This document shows, piece after piece, positions 16,445 through 24,530 of a stretch of DNA of 64,000 bases. The notes below the pieces were generated by a model. The model was given only the letters and a program-made list of their open reading frames with translations. It had not been told where the DNA came from and ran no database searches. The stretch is from assembly GCA_001829185.1 (NCBI GenBank), contig MIAR01000011.1:1-64000 (forward strand), in the 5' to 3' direction. The stretch's first letter is position 1. Every line of letters begins with the position of its first letter. The position numbers and the translations under genes were made by a program. The stretch is from Spirochaetes bacterium GWB1_60_80. GTDB lineage: Bacteria > Spirochaetota > Spirochaetia > Treponematales > UBA12059.

Positions 16445-18123
16445 TTAAAAAACGGCCAGAACCCAAGCCTCGGCCGGCTCCAGTCCATAGGTGTGGGACA
16501 GGACGTAGAGCTCGCTACCGGCCGCGTTCCAGAAGGCGTACTTGCCGTAACTGAAATAGGACTTTCCAGCCGAGCTAGCGGTGGGTAGATAGTAGGTACC
16601 CACTAGGCTAAAGTCGGCATCATCGATCAGATAAACCTGCTGGTTAAGCATGGCTGGCACTGTATCGTATATTGGATAACTCTGATACACCCAAGCCGTC
16701 AGCGCTGCAATGAGACCGGTATGGCTTTGCCGCGCGGCTCCGGCGGATTGGTCGGCCCAATTCAGGGTCTTGTTAGCCATGGCCGTACTATGCGACCCGC
16801 GGTAATTCAGATCGGTACCAGAAACCTGTGTGACGTTGTAGACTAATCCAGTCGCACTTATCAGGCCAGTACCGTCGACGTACCACCAGAGGCAGGGTTT
16901 GACATATTTAGTATACCCGGAGAAAGTCGCCAAGGCCGGTTGCGTTAAGTCGGTGCGGACCATGTAGGAGGTACCATCATTATAGTAAAGACCTGTGCCG
17001 GAAGGGTGCAATAGAGCCCTAGCACGGCATAAAGTGACGATGCGGTTTTATAGACATGACTGCCGTCGCTGACTGCGATCTGGCGCAGCTTGATCGAGTA
17101 ATCGGCGCTATCGATGGCATATAGGTAACCGCGCGCCTTGTCGTAGGCGATACTAGTGATGCGCCCCTGATTCTGATTATAACCGCTGGTGAAAGGAATC
17201 GACCAGGTACTGGCCACCACTGGGCTGGCGCCGCCCAGGTTGACCACACCCACATAGCCATCGTAACCGATGGCCGCATCCAAACCATCTAGAGACAGGC
17301 CGAGGCTGTACGGCGTATGTGGCAACGTCACGCTGCTGAGCTGTCCGTTGGCCGGATTGACCAGCACCAGACGATCCGGCGCCTGGCAAAGCACAACGAT
17401 GCGATCCAGGCTGCGGCTGTAGGCGGCCATGACCGGCGTGGCCAACTCCATACCATAGGTGCGCAGCGTTGGACTGGACAGATATTCCACCGTTACCTGG
17501 CATTCAGCAGTGATAACCCCATTATAATTATACGATAGGCTAATGGTGGCGGTACCTGGGCCGACCGCACTAACGGCACCATTACTATCGACGGTGGCGA
17601 TGCTGGCATCGCTTGTCTGCCAATTGATCGCCCAATTAGAATAAGTGGCATTCGCCGGTATAGGCGTTATGGACGGGCTGGCGGTAGACGGCAAGGTACT
17701 CAAGCCCATGCCCAGAGCCAGCGTCGGCGGCAATTCCATCGCCATCAGAGTACCTTCAGGGTTGACACGCAGGTCACAGCTGGCCGAGTCCGAACCATAG
17801 ACGGCGCGAGCGGTTATGGTACAATCGCCGGTTCCCGTTGGACGAATGGTACCGTTCGCGCTAACGGTCGCCACATACCGATTGGAACTTGACCAGGTCA
17901 CGTCAGTATACTCGCCGGCTTCCGGCGGGAAATTGGCGGCCAAGCTGGCTGTCATTCCCATGTTCAAGGTTATAGATTCATAGTTCAAGCTAAAATCCCA
18001 AGCATAACCCTTGAGCTCATCAAAGGCCACCTTATCCAACAATGGCTCACAGGCCACCAACAGCCCCAACAGGCCGACCACACCGAGTGTCAACACTAAA
18101 AACGTGAACTTGATATTCTTCAT
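16445..18123 (-). pseudogene. Big-2 domain lipoprotein, frameshifted
   Basis: The frame starts MKNIKFTFLVL with a lipobox (LGLLVAC) at about residue 20. Two Big-2-like immunoglobulin domains follow (VTWSSSNRYVATVSANGTI and INWQTSDASIATVDSNGAV), then a propeller-like region with IVVLCQAPDRLVLVNPANGQ. Near 17005-17025 the frame breaks: the first frame soon ends at 16945 while the homologous sequence (HPSGTGLYYNDGTSYMV) continues in another frame to the stop at 16445. A single missing base near GTGCTAGGG explains it. It may be a true mutation or a sequencing error. Intact, it would be a surface-exposed protein of about 560 residues. Confidence 0.75.
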
Positions 18124-18189
18124 GGGGCAGGATTCTAGCACAGACGAAGTCGACCCGCAAGCCGGGGGATCCAATGCTCCAGGTTCAGG

Positions 18190-18224
18190 AAAAAAGCCGC
18201 CGGCCCGGGTAGGACGGCGGCGGC
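18190..18224 (-). terminator. Rho-independent terminator of the gcv operon
   Basis: On the minus strand GCCGCCGCCG pairs with CCGGCGGC across a short spacer, followed by TTTTTT. It lies about 70 bp after the gcvPB stop. Confidence 0.75.
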
Positions 18225-18241
18225 ATACCTGGTCACTTGTC

Positions 18242-18281
18242 AACAGAACAGAACAGAACAGAACAGAACAGAACAGAACAG
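18242..18281. repeat. pentanucleotide tandem repeat, about 7-8 units of AGAAC
   Basis: An uninterrupted run of ACAGA units between the gcvPB stop and its terminator, about 120 bp upstream of the Big-2 lipoprotein start. The five-base unit is slippage-prone. Confidence 0.9.
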
Positions 18282-18292
18282 TAACCGGAACG

Positions 18293-19726
18293 TCAGCCCC
18301 GGTAGCAGAGCACCGGATTACGGGCGGCGGACACCTCGTCCAGCCGGCCAACCGGTGTGTGGTGCGGCGCGTCGTGCAGCAGCTCGGGATTGGCGCGGGC
18401 TTCCTCGGCGATCTTGAGCATCACCTCCACGAAGGCGTCGAGCGTTTCCTTGTTCTCGGTCTCGGTCGGCTCGATCATCAGGGCTTCCGGCACGATCAGC
18501 GGGAAGTAGATGGTCGGCGGATGGAAGCCGTAGTCGATCAGGCGCTTGGCGATGTCCAGGGTGTGGATGCCGTCGACGAAGTTGCCCATGGCCACGAACT
18601 CGTGCATGCATCTTCGCGGATACTTGACCGGGTAGACTTTCTCAAGCCTGGCCTTCAGGTAGTTGGCGTTGAGCACGGCGTTCTCGGCCATCTTGCGCAG
18701 GCCGTCGCCGCCCAGCATGCGGATGTAGGTGTAGGCCCGCACCAGCACGCCGAAATTGCCGTAGAAGGCTTTCAGGCGGCCGATGCTCTTGGCCGGCTGG
18801 CGCATGACAAATTTGTTACCATCCTTGACCGCGATCGGGCCCGGCAGGAAGTCGGCCAGGCTGGGAGCGGCGCCGACGTAACCGACGCCCGGACCGCCGC
18901 CGCCGTGCGGCGTGGAGAAGGTCTTGTGCAGGTTGTAGTGCATGACGTCGATGCCCAGCTCGGCCGGGCGCAGGATGCCGGCGATGGCGTTCATGTTGGC
19001 GCCGTCGCCGTAGACCAGGCCGCCAGCGGCATGGACGATGTCGGCGATCTGTTTCATGTTGCGTTCAAACACGCCGATGGTGCTGGGGTTGGTGATCATG
19101 ATGCCGGCCAGGCTGTCGTTGCAGGCTGCCTTGAGGGCCGTGAGGTCGATAGCGCCGTCTGAGTCGCTGGCGATGGTCACCACCTTCATGCCGGCCATGG
19201 TGCAGGTGGCCGGGTTGGTGCCGTGAGCCGAGTCGGGTACGATCATGGTGGTGCGCTGGGCTTGTCCGCGGGCCACCTGGACGGCGCGGATCATCAGCAC
19301 CCCGGCCAGCTCGCCGTGGGCGCCGGCGGCCGGTTGCAGGCTGCCGGCCACGAAGCCGCCGATCTTGTTCAGGCTGTCCTGCAGGCGGTACATCAGCTCG
19401 ATGGCGCCTTGGCTGAACTCGGCGCCCACCAGCGGGTGGGTGCTGCGCCAACCAGGCAGGCTGGCGGCCACTTCGTTCACCTTGGGGTTGTACTTCATGG
19501 TGCAGGAACCCAGCGGGTAGTACTGGGTGTCGATGGAAAAATTCTTCTGGGACAGGCGGGTGAAGTGGCGCACCACCGTCAACTCGTCCAGTTCCGGCAG
19601 CTTCAGCTCGGCGCGCAGCAGGGCGGTTGGCAGGGCGGTAACAGGAACGTCACAGTCCGGCAGGGCCACGCCGACGCGGCCGGGGCTGGAGAGTTCGTAG
19701 ACCAGCAGTTCCGGTTGCAGGTTCAT
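18293..19726 (-). CDS. gcvPB: glycine dehydrogenase (decarboxylating) subunit 2
   Basis: A 477-residue PLP enzyme subunit. With GcvPA it forms the P-protein that decarboxylates glycine and passes the aminomethyl group to lipoyl-GcvH. The PLP lysine lies in HKTFSTPHGGGGPG; other family marks are YYPLGSCTMKYNP, SAHGTNPAT and GDGANMNA. The start overlaps gcvPA by four bases. It is the last gene of gcvT-gcvH-gcvPA-gcvPB. Confidence 0.97.
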   Translation of the reverse strand: MNLQPELLVYELSSPGRVGVALPDCDVPVTALPTALLRAELKLPELDELTVVRHFTRLSQKNFSIDTQYYPLGSCTMKYNPKVNEVAASLPGWRSTHPLVGAEFSQGAIELMYRLQDSLNKIGGFVAGSLQPAAGAHGELAGVLMIRAVQVARGQAQRTTMIVPDSAHGTNPATCTMAGMKVVTIASDSDGAIDLTALKAACNDSLAGIMITNPSTIGVFERNMKQIADIVHAAGGLVYGDGANMNAIAGILRPAELGIDVMHYNLHKTFSTPHGGGGPGVGYVGAAPSLADFLPGPIAVKDGNKFVMRQPAKSIGRLKAFYGNFGVLVRAYTYIRMLGGDGLRKMAENAVLNANYLKARLEKVYPVKYPRRCMHEFVAMGNFVDGIHTLDIAKRLIDYGFHPPTIYFPLIVPEALMIEPTETENKETLDAFVEVMLKIAEEARANPELLHDAPHHTPVGRLDEVSAARNPVLCYRG

Positions 19727-21048
19727 GCGGTCACCTCCTTGAGGGCGCTGGCCAGGAGGTCGATCTGCGCCTTGGTGGCCATTTCTGTGACGCAGACCAG
19801 CAGTTCGTGGCTGCGTTCCTTATAGTAGCGGACCAGCGGCAGGCCGGGCACGATGCCGCGACGCTCCAGCTGCTCGGCGATTTCGGCCGCCGGGCGCGGC
19901 GTCTGAACGACGAATTCCTTGAAGAACAGCCCGTCGGCCACTTTACAGCCGGGAATCTTGCCCAGCTCCTTGGCGGCGTAGTGCGCCTTGTGCCAACACA
20001 GCTCGGCTACCTGCTTGAGGCCGTTCTTGCCCAGCAGTTCCAGGTAGATGGTGGTCATCAGCATCACCAAGCCCTGGTTGGAGCAGATGTTGGACACGGC
20101 CTTCTCGCGCCGGATGTGCTGCTCGCGGGCCGACAGGGTCAGCACGAAGCCGCGCCGGCCTTGGCCGTCGACGGTTTGGCCCACCAGGCGGCCGGGCATC
20201 TTGCGCACCAGCTTCTGGGTGACGCCCATCATGCCCAGGAAGGGGCCGCCGTAGTTCATGGCGTTGCCCAGGGCCTGGCCCTCGGCGGTGACGATATCGG
20301 CGCCCAGCTCGCCGGGGCTCTTGAACAGCCCGAGCATGATCGGGTCGGCATGGACGATGAACAAGCCACCGGCGGCGTGCACCGCGTCGGCCACGCCTGA
20401 GAGCTCGTGAATGCGGCCCTCGAAGTCCGGATAGGCGGCCACCAGGCAGGCCGTCTTGTCGTCCAGCAGCTTGAGGCCGTCTTTGGGCGTACCGCCGTAT
20501 TCGACCAGTTCCACCTCAAAAGCCTCGAAGTAGGTACGCAGCACTTCTTTATATTCGGGGTGCAGCGCCGCCGGCAAGAGGATGCGGTGGCGGTCGGCCG
20601 ACAAGTTGTAAGCCATCAGAATGGCCTCGGCCAGGGCGGTGGAGCCGTCGTAGTGCGAGGCGTTGACCGCGTCCATGCCCAGGAGCTGGCCGGCCATCGA
20701 CTGGTATTCGAAGATGGCCTGCAGGGTACCCTGCGACACCTCGGGCTGGTAGGGCGTGTAGGCGGTCAGGAACTCGCCGCGGCTGGCCAGGGCGGCCACG
20801 GCGGCCGGGATGAAGTGGTTGTAGGCGCCGGCGCCCAGGAACCAGGCCGTGTTGTTGGCCGACAGGTTGCGCGCGGCCAGCGACTCGATCTCGCGCATCA
20901 CCTCCAGCTCGGACAAACCCTTGTCCAGGCCCAGTTGCGGGAAACGGTTGACGGCCGGAATGTCGCTGAACAGCTCGTCCACCGACTTGACGCCGATTGT
21001 ATCCAGCATGGCTTTCCGGTCGGCGTCGGTATTGGCAATAAAGGGCAC
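19723..21048 (-). CDS. gcvPA: glycine dehydrogenase (decarboxylating) subunit 1
   Basis: A 441-residue partner of GcvPB, the N-terminal half of the P-protein in organisms with the split form. It shows PQLGLDKGLSELEVMREIESLAARN, FLGAGAYNHFIPAAV, TPYQPEVSQGTLQAIFEYQS and YDGSTALAEA, all standard. It starts three bases after the gcvH stop and overlaps gcvPB by four bases, so the three genes are translationally linked. Confidence 0.97.
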   Translation of the reverse strand: MPFIANTDADRKAMLDTIGVKSVDELFSDIPAVNRFPQLGLDKGLSELEVMREIESLAARNLSANNTAWFLGAGAYNHFIPAAVAALASRGEFLTAYTPYQPEVSQGTLQAIFEYQSMAGQLLGMDAVNASHYDGSTALAEAILMAYNLSADRHRILLPAALHPEYKEVLRTYFEAFEVELVEYGGTPKDGLKLLDDKTACLVAAYPDFEGRIHELSGVADAVHAAGGLFIVHADPIMLGLFKSPGELGADIVTAEGQALGNAMNYGGPFLGMMGVTQKLVRKMPGRLVGQTVDGQGRRGFVLTLSAREQHIRREKAVSNICSNQGLVMLMTTIYLELLGKNGLKQVAELCWHKAHYAAKELGKIPGCKVADGLFFKEFVVQTPRPAAEIAEQLERRGIVPGLPLVRYYKERSHELLVCVTEMATKAQIDLLASALKEVTA

Positions 21049-21051
21049 GGT

Positions 21052-21435
21052 TTACTCCTTGGCGGCTTCGGTCTCGTAGGCGGCGGCGTCCAGGAGGGCG
21101 TTGAAGTCGGCCGGATTGGCGGCTTTGAACTTGATCAGCCAGCCACCGCCGTGCGGTTCGCGGTTTACCAAAGCCGGGTCGGCTTCCAGGTTGCCGTTGA
21201 CCTCGGTAATGGTGCCGGCCATGGGCAGGTAGACGTCGCTGGCGGCCTTGACCGACTCGATGACGCCAAAGGCCTCACCCTGCTTGAAGGTCTTGCCGAC
21301 GGCCGGCAGCTCGACGAAGACGATGTCGCCGAGGGCCGACTGGGCATGGTCGGAAATGCCGACCACGAAAACATCGCCGGCCTTGAGGGCGTACTCGTGC
21401 GAGGCGGCGTAACGGGCGTTCTTGTCAATGTTCAT
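21052..21435 (-). CDS. gcvH: glycine cleavage system H protein
   Basis: A 127-residue lipoyl carrier. The lipoylated lysine is in GVIESVKAASDVYLP (about residue 62). It shuttles the aminomethyl and reduced lipoyl group among the P, T and L proteins. A GGAGGA ribosome site precedes the ATG. The upstream gap to gcvT (155 bp plus a mini element) is unusually long for this operon. Confidence 0.97.
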   Translation of the reverse strand: MNIDKNARYAASHEYALKAGDVFVVGISDHAQSALGDIVFVELPAVGKTFKQGEAFGVIESVKAASDVYLPMAGTITEVNGNLEADPALVNREPHGGGWLIKFKAANPADFNALLDAAAYETEAAKE

Positions 21436-21591
21436 GCGAATCCTCCATTATTGGTAGCTGTACCTGTCCGCCTACATGAGGCAGACCGTCGCGGGTGGCA
21501 CCCTTCGCCTGTTAGCCAGGTGAACCGTGCCGGCTATGTAAAATCGGCCGCCGCAGCGCCCTGGAGGCGGCGCGACAGCCGTAACGTCCTT
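21436..21591 (-). other. gcvT-gcvH intergenic leader
   Basis: A 156 bp non-coding stretch with a small hairpin (GTCnGCCT/AGGCnGAC, 21466-21486) about 30 bp before gcvH. I compared it by eye with the glycine riboswitch core (CCGAAGGGGCAA, CTCAGGCAAAAGGAC) and found no match. A separate promoter for gcvH is possible but no clear -35/-10 pair is visible. Confidence 0.3.
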
Positions 21592-21638
21592 TAACAGAGT
21601 GCTGAAAAACGCGAATGCGGCTTTTCAACAACCTGTTA
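21592..21638 (+). mobile_element. 47 bp deleted TA-flanked element, copy 7
   Basis: This copy keeps the left half up to the first hairpin (TAACAGAGTGCTGAAAAACG) and then joins directly to the right end (TTTTCAACAACCTGTTA). The join is at the CTTTTCAACA sequence shared by the two arms, so an internal deletion between short repeats is likely. Its right TA gives the TAA stop of gcvT. Confidence 0.85.
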
Positions 21639-22730
21639 GCGCCGGTAGGTCGGCAGGTACAACGGCCGCTTGACCACCACCGCGTCCTTGCCGGCGCCGC
21701 GGATGACCACCTTGAGGGCGGTGCCCAGCTTGGCGTAGGCCGGGTCGATCAGCGCATTGGCCGCCATCTTCTTGACGCTGGGGCAGAACATGCCGGCCAC
21801 CACCGTGCCGATGGTTTTGCCGTCGGCCGACTGGACCTCGAAGCCTTCGCGCGGGATACCGCCGGTCACGTCCAGCGTCACCAGCTTGCGTTTTAGCCCT
21901 TCGGCCTGGAGTTTTTCCAGGGCGGCCTTGCCGATGAATTCCTTGTCAAAGTCGCAGGCCCACTTGAAGTTGGATTCCAGCGGGTAAATGGCTTGCGAAA
22001 TCTCGTGGCCGTGCAGCGGCATGCCGGCCTCGAAGCGCAGGCTGTCGCGGGCGGCCAGGCCGATAGCGGCCGTCTCGATGCCGTGCTTCCGGCCGGCGGC
22101 CAAGAGGCCGGTCCAGAGCGCCACCGCCGCTTCAGCCGAGAAGAACAGCTCGACGCCGTCCTCGCCGGTGTAGCCAGTGCGGCCCACCAGGCAGTCGACG
22201 CCCAGGATAGACGTGCGGCCAGAAGTAAAGCGCGGATAGGCCGAAATCTTGTCCTTGGCGCAGAGGTCTAAAAGCTCGATGGCGCGCGGTCCCTGCACCG
22301 CAATCATATAGGTTGAGTCGGAGTGGTCGACCAAGCTCACGCCAGCCGGCTTGTGCTTATTAAACCAAGCCAGGTCTTCCAGGCGGTTGGAGGCGTTGAC
22401 CACGATCCACCAGCTGGACTTGAGGCGGTAGATGAACAAGTCGTCGATAACCGTGCCGCGTTCGTTCAAGAGTAGCGAGTAGCGGGCGTCGTTGGCGGCC
22501 ATGTCCAGGATCTTGGCGCTGGCCAGGCGGGAGACGAATTCGTCGGCGCCCGGCCCCTGGACTTCCACCTGGCCCATGTGGTCAATATCGAACAGGCCAA
22601 CCGAACGGCGGCAAAGATTGTGTTCCTCAACCGCGCCCAAAGGATAGGTAATGGGCATGTCGTAACCGGCAAAAGGCGCCATTTTGGCCCCGGCGGCCAC
22701 ATGCCAGTCGTGCAAACGGGTTGTGTTCAA
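21636..22730 (-). CDS. gcvT: glycine cleavage system T protein (aminomethyltransferase)
   Basis: A 364-residue enzyme that releases ammonia from aminomethyl-GcvH and makes methylene-tetrahydrofolate. Typical sequences are WHVAAGAKMAPFAGYDMPITYP, GLFDIDHMGQVEVQGPGADEFVSRL, GYTGEDGVELFF and ARDSLRFEAGMPLHGHEI. I place the start at TTG 22728-22730 because a GGGGAGG ribosome site sits just upstream and the protein then begins like the family (NTTRLHDWH). Its stop is supplied by a mini element. First gene of the gcv operon. Confidence 0.95.
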   Translation of the reverse strand: MNTTRLHDWHVAAGAKMAPFAGYDMPITYPLGAVEEHNLCRRSVGLFDIDHMGQVEVQGPGADEFVSRLASAKILDMAANDARYSLLLNERGTVIDDLFIYRLKSSWWIVVNASNRLEDLAWFNKHKPAGVSLVDHSDSTYMIAVQGPRAIELLDLCAKDKISAYPRFTSGRTSILGVDCLVGRTGYTGEDGVELFFSAEAAVALWTGLLAAGRKHGIETAAIGLAARDSLRFEAGMPLHGHEISQAIYPLESNFKWACDFDKEFIGKAALEKLQAEGLKRKLVTLDVTGGIPREGFEVQSADGKTIGTVVAGMFCPSVKKMAANALIDPAYAKLGTALKVVIRGAGKDAVVVKRPLYLPTYRR

Positions 22731-22899
22731 GACAGGTTCCTCCCCAACAGAAGTAAGACAGGCCCACGCCGGCCAGTATCGCGGACGCCGCATTGTAGCG
22801 CAATAGCGGCCGGTACGACAAGCCGGTTAACCCGGAATTTGTTTTACCAATTGAAACTTTCATTCGGTAATCAAAACAAGGGCTAAAGGGGGAGCAAGG

Positions 22900-23085
22900 T
22901 GAAAGGTTGGCAGGCGCACTTCCAGCCCTAACGCCAGACGCGGCACCCGACGCGGCTCCCCCTCGGCCAGGCTTCCGGCCCCGCCTTAGGGCTACCGGCC
23001 CGGCGGTCTCCGGACGGAGCCCGCCGCCGAGCGGCCACCCACGCGGTGCCGGCGATCCTGGCCTGCCCCTACACGTCACACGGCG
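22900..23085. other. GC-rich structured non-coding region, possible RNA
   Basis: The 427 bp gap between divergent gcvT and the 23158 gene has no convincing gene. It contains nested complementary blocks: GGCAGG (22909) with CCTGCC (23062), AGCCCTAA (22924) with TTAGGGCT (22986), GGCCAGG (22965) with CCTGGCC (23057), and a local hairpin GGCGG...CCGCC at 23002-23025. The second and third pairings cross, as in a pseudoknot. It could be an RNA gene or a leader of gcvT. No match to glycine, B12, TPP, SRP or RNase P cores was found by eye. Confidence 0.3.
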
Positions 23086-23157
23086 GCCGGCCGCTGGTAA
23101 ATTCCCCCGACTTGCGTTAGGCTGGCAGTCAATGGCTCCGGCCGGAAAGAAAAACCG

Positions 23158-23565
23158 ATGCCGTACGCGCCCTGGCTGGTGCCTCTGTCCTTGATCAGCT
23201 TCGTGGCCTTCGGGTGCCTGATGGTTGTACTACTGAGCTTGCCGAGCGGCTGGCACAGCCTGGCCCGGCGCTATGCCAGCCAACGCGCCGACGAAGTAGT
23301 CACCGTCGGTTTCCAGAGCGCCGGTTTTGGCCTGGTCAGCTACCGCTTCTGCCTGACCATCGGCGCCACGGCCGATGGCCTGACCCTGGCAGTGGCCGGT
23401 CACTGGCCCACCACCATCAGGTTCTATCACGGCCTGTCGCCAGAACTGCTCAATGCCTGGCCGCAGCCGGCGGCGGGCAACCCGCGGGAGACGCTGTGTC
23501 AGTTTATTCCCGGGAACATGCCGCCATTGAAAGCAGCGCAGTACCCGCCACTAGCAGGGTGTTGA
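23158..23565 (+). CDS. hypothetical membrane-anchored protein, end altered by element
   Basis: A 135-residue frame with one N-terminal membrane span (VPLSLISFVAFGCLMVVLLSL) followed by SGWHSLARRYAS...VGFQSAGFGLVSYRFCLTIGATADGLTLAV. This resembles a widespread family of small proteins with one span and a W-x-x-LA-x-RY motif, but the last 55 residues do not continue in an obvious way. The final codons (AGC-stop) come from the inserted element whose TA is at 23552. Function unknown; an upstream frameshift or truncation is possible. Confidence 0.5.
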   Translation: MPYAPWLVPLSLISFVAFGCLMVVLLSLPSGWHSLARRYASQRADEVVTVGFQSAGFGLVSYRFCLTIGATADGLTLAVAGHWPTTIRFYHGLSPELLNAWPQPAAGNPRETLCQFIPGNMPPLKAAQYPPLAGC

Positions 23566-23686
23566 AAAACGCGGATGCGGCTTTTCAACACTTCAAAAGC
23601 CGGTACAATTACGCAGCATAGCGCAAGCTATGCGAGGAATTGTTAAGGTTGTTGAGAAAGCAACCGGCTTTTTCAACAACCTGCTA
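23552..23686 (+). mobile_element. 135 bp TA-flanked element, copy 8
   Basis: A full copy in the gap before the first methyltransferase fragment. It forms the left border of a 422 bp tandem duplication. Confidence 0.92.
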
Positions 23687-23711
23687 GTAGCGATACTACC
23701 GAAGGAACACC

Positions 23712-23987
23712 ATGGATTACCAAAAAAACTACACCGCCATCAATGCTAAAGTCTGGGACGCCTGGTCAGCGGAAGAATTTGAATGGACCATGCCGATTTC
23801 ACACCAGGACTTCGCGCAAGCCTTAAACGGCAGCTGGGCTATCAAACTCACGCCAGTCCGAACCGTCCCCAAGGAATGGTTTCCGCCATTGAAGGGTTGC
23901 CGCGTCTTGGGACTAGCTGCCGGCGGCGGCCAGCAGATGCCGGTTCTGGCGGCGCAGGGCGCGCTATGTACCTTAACAGGGTGTTGA
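23712..23987 (+). pseudogene. methyltransferase 5' fragment, first copy
   Basis: Residues 1-88 of a class I SAM methyltransferase (MDYQKNYTAINAKVWDAW...) ending in the SAM-binding motif VLGLAAGGGQQ and GALCTL, followed by TGC-stop encoded by element copy 9. A GAAGGAACACC ribosome site precedes the ATG. Without the remaining domain it should not be active. Confidence 0.85.
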
Positions 23988-24108
23988 AAAACGCGGATGC
24001 GGCTTTTCAACACTTCAAAAGCCGGTACAATTACGCAGCATAGCGCAAGCTATGCGAGGAATTGTTAAGGTTGTTGAGAAAGCAACCGGCTTTTTCAACA
24101 ACCTGCTA
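23974..24108 (+). mobile_element. 135 bp TA-flanked element, copy 9
   Basis: A full copy between the two identical methyltransferase 5' fragments, generated as part of the 422 bp duplication. Confidence 0.92.
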
Positions 24109-24133
24109 GTAGCGATACTACCGAAGGAACACC

Positions 24134-24409
24134 ATGGATTACCAAAAAAACTACACCGCCATCAATGCTAAAGTCTGGGACGCCTGGTCAGCGGAAGAAT
24201 TTGAATGGACCATGCCGATTTCACACCAGGACTTCGCGCAAGCCTTAAACGGCAGCTGGGCTATCAAACTCACGCCAGTCCGAACCGTCCCCAAGGAATG
24301 GTTTCCGCCATTGAAGGGTTGCCGCGTCTTGGGACTAGCTGCCGGCGGCGGCCAGCAGATGCCGGTTCTGGCGGCGCAGGGCGCGCTATGTACCTTAACA
24401 GGGTGTTGA
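24134..24409 (+). pseudogene. methyltransferase 5' fragment, second copy
   Basis: The same 5' fragment as 23712-23987, again ended by an element (copy 10). This is the copy adjacent to the 3' part of the gene. Removing copy 10 and one TA joins codon TTA to ATG-GAT-ATC and restores one intact frame of about 257 codons. Confidence 0.85.
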
Positions 24410-24530
24410 AAAACGCGGATGCGGCTTTTCAACACTTCAAAAGCCGGTACAATTACGCAGCATAGCGCAAGCTATGCGAGGAATTGTTAAGGTTGTTGAG
24501 AAAGCAACCGGCTTTTTCAACAACCTGTTA
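24396..24530 (+). mobile_element. 135 bp TA-flanked element, copy 10, inside methyltransferase
   Basis: A full copy interrupting the methyltransferase gene. The TA of codon TTA (Leu 88) is the target and is present at both borders (24396-24397 and 24529-24530). Confidence 0.93.

Larger units (their letters stand above)
23552..24395 (+). repeat. tandem duplication, two units of 422 bp
   Basis: Unit 1 is 23552-23973 and unit 2 is 23974-24395. Each holds one element copy plus the ribosome site and first 87-88 codons of the methyltransferase gene. A third element copy (24396-24530) follows. The 287 bp gene part looks identical in both units. The layout is what recombination between directly repeated elements would make. 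Confidence 0.93.

Noticed and set aside
21436-21591. Glycine riboswitch before gcvH
   Set aside because: The conserved core motifs are absent on the minus strand.
20407-21594. 395-codon frame antisense to gcvPA/gcvH
   Set aside because: Shadow of conserved gcv genes; low-complexity product, no ribosome site.
22890-23085. SRP RNA, RNase P RNA or cobalamin riboswitch in the structured gap
   Set aside because: None of the conserved core sequences could be found on either strand, so only an unnamed structured region is reported.
23552-24530. Three evenly spaced repeats resembling an array
   Set aside because: The spacers are identical gene fragments of 287 bp and the repeats are 135 bp transposable-type elements; this is a tandem duplication and not a CRISPR array.
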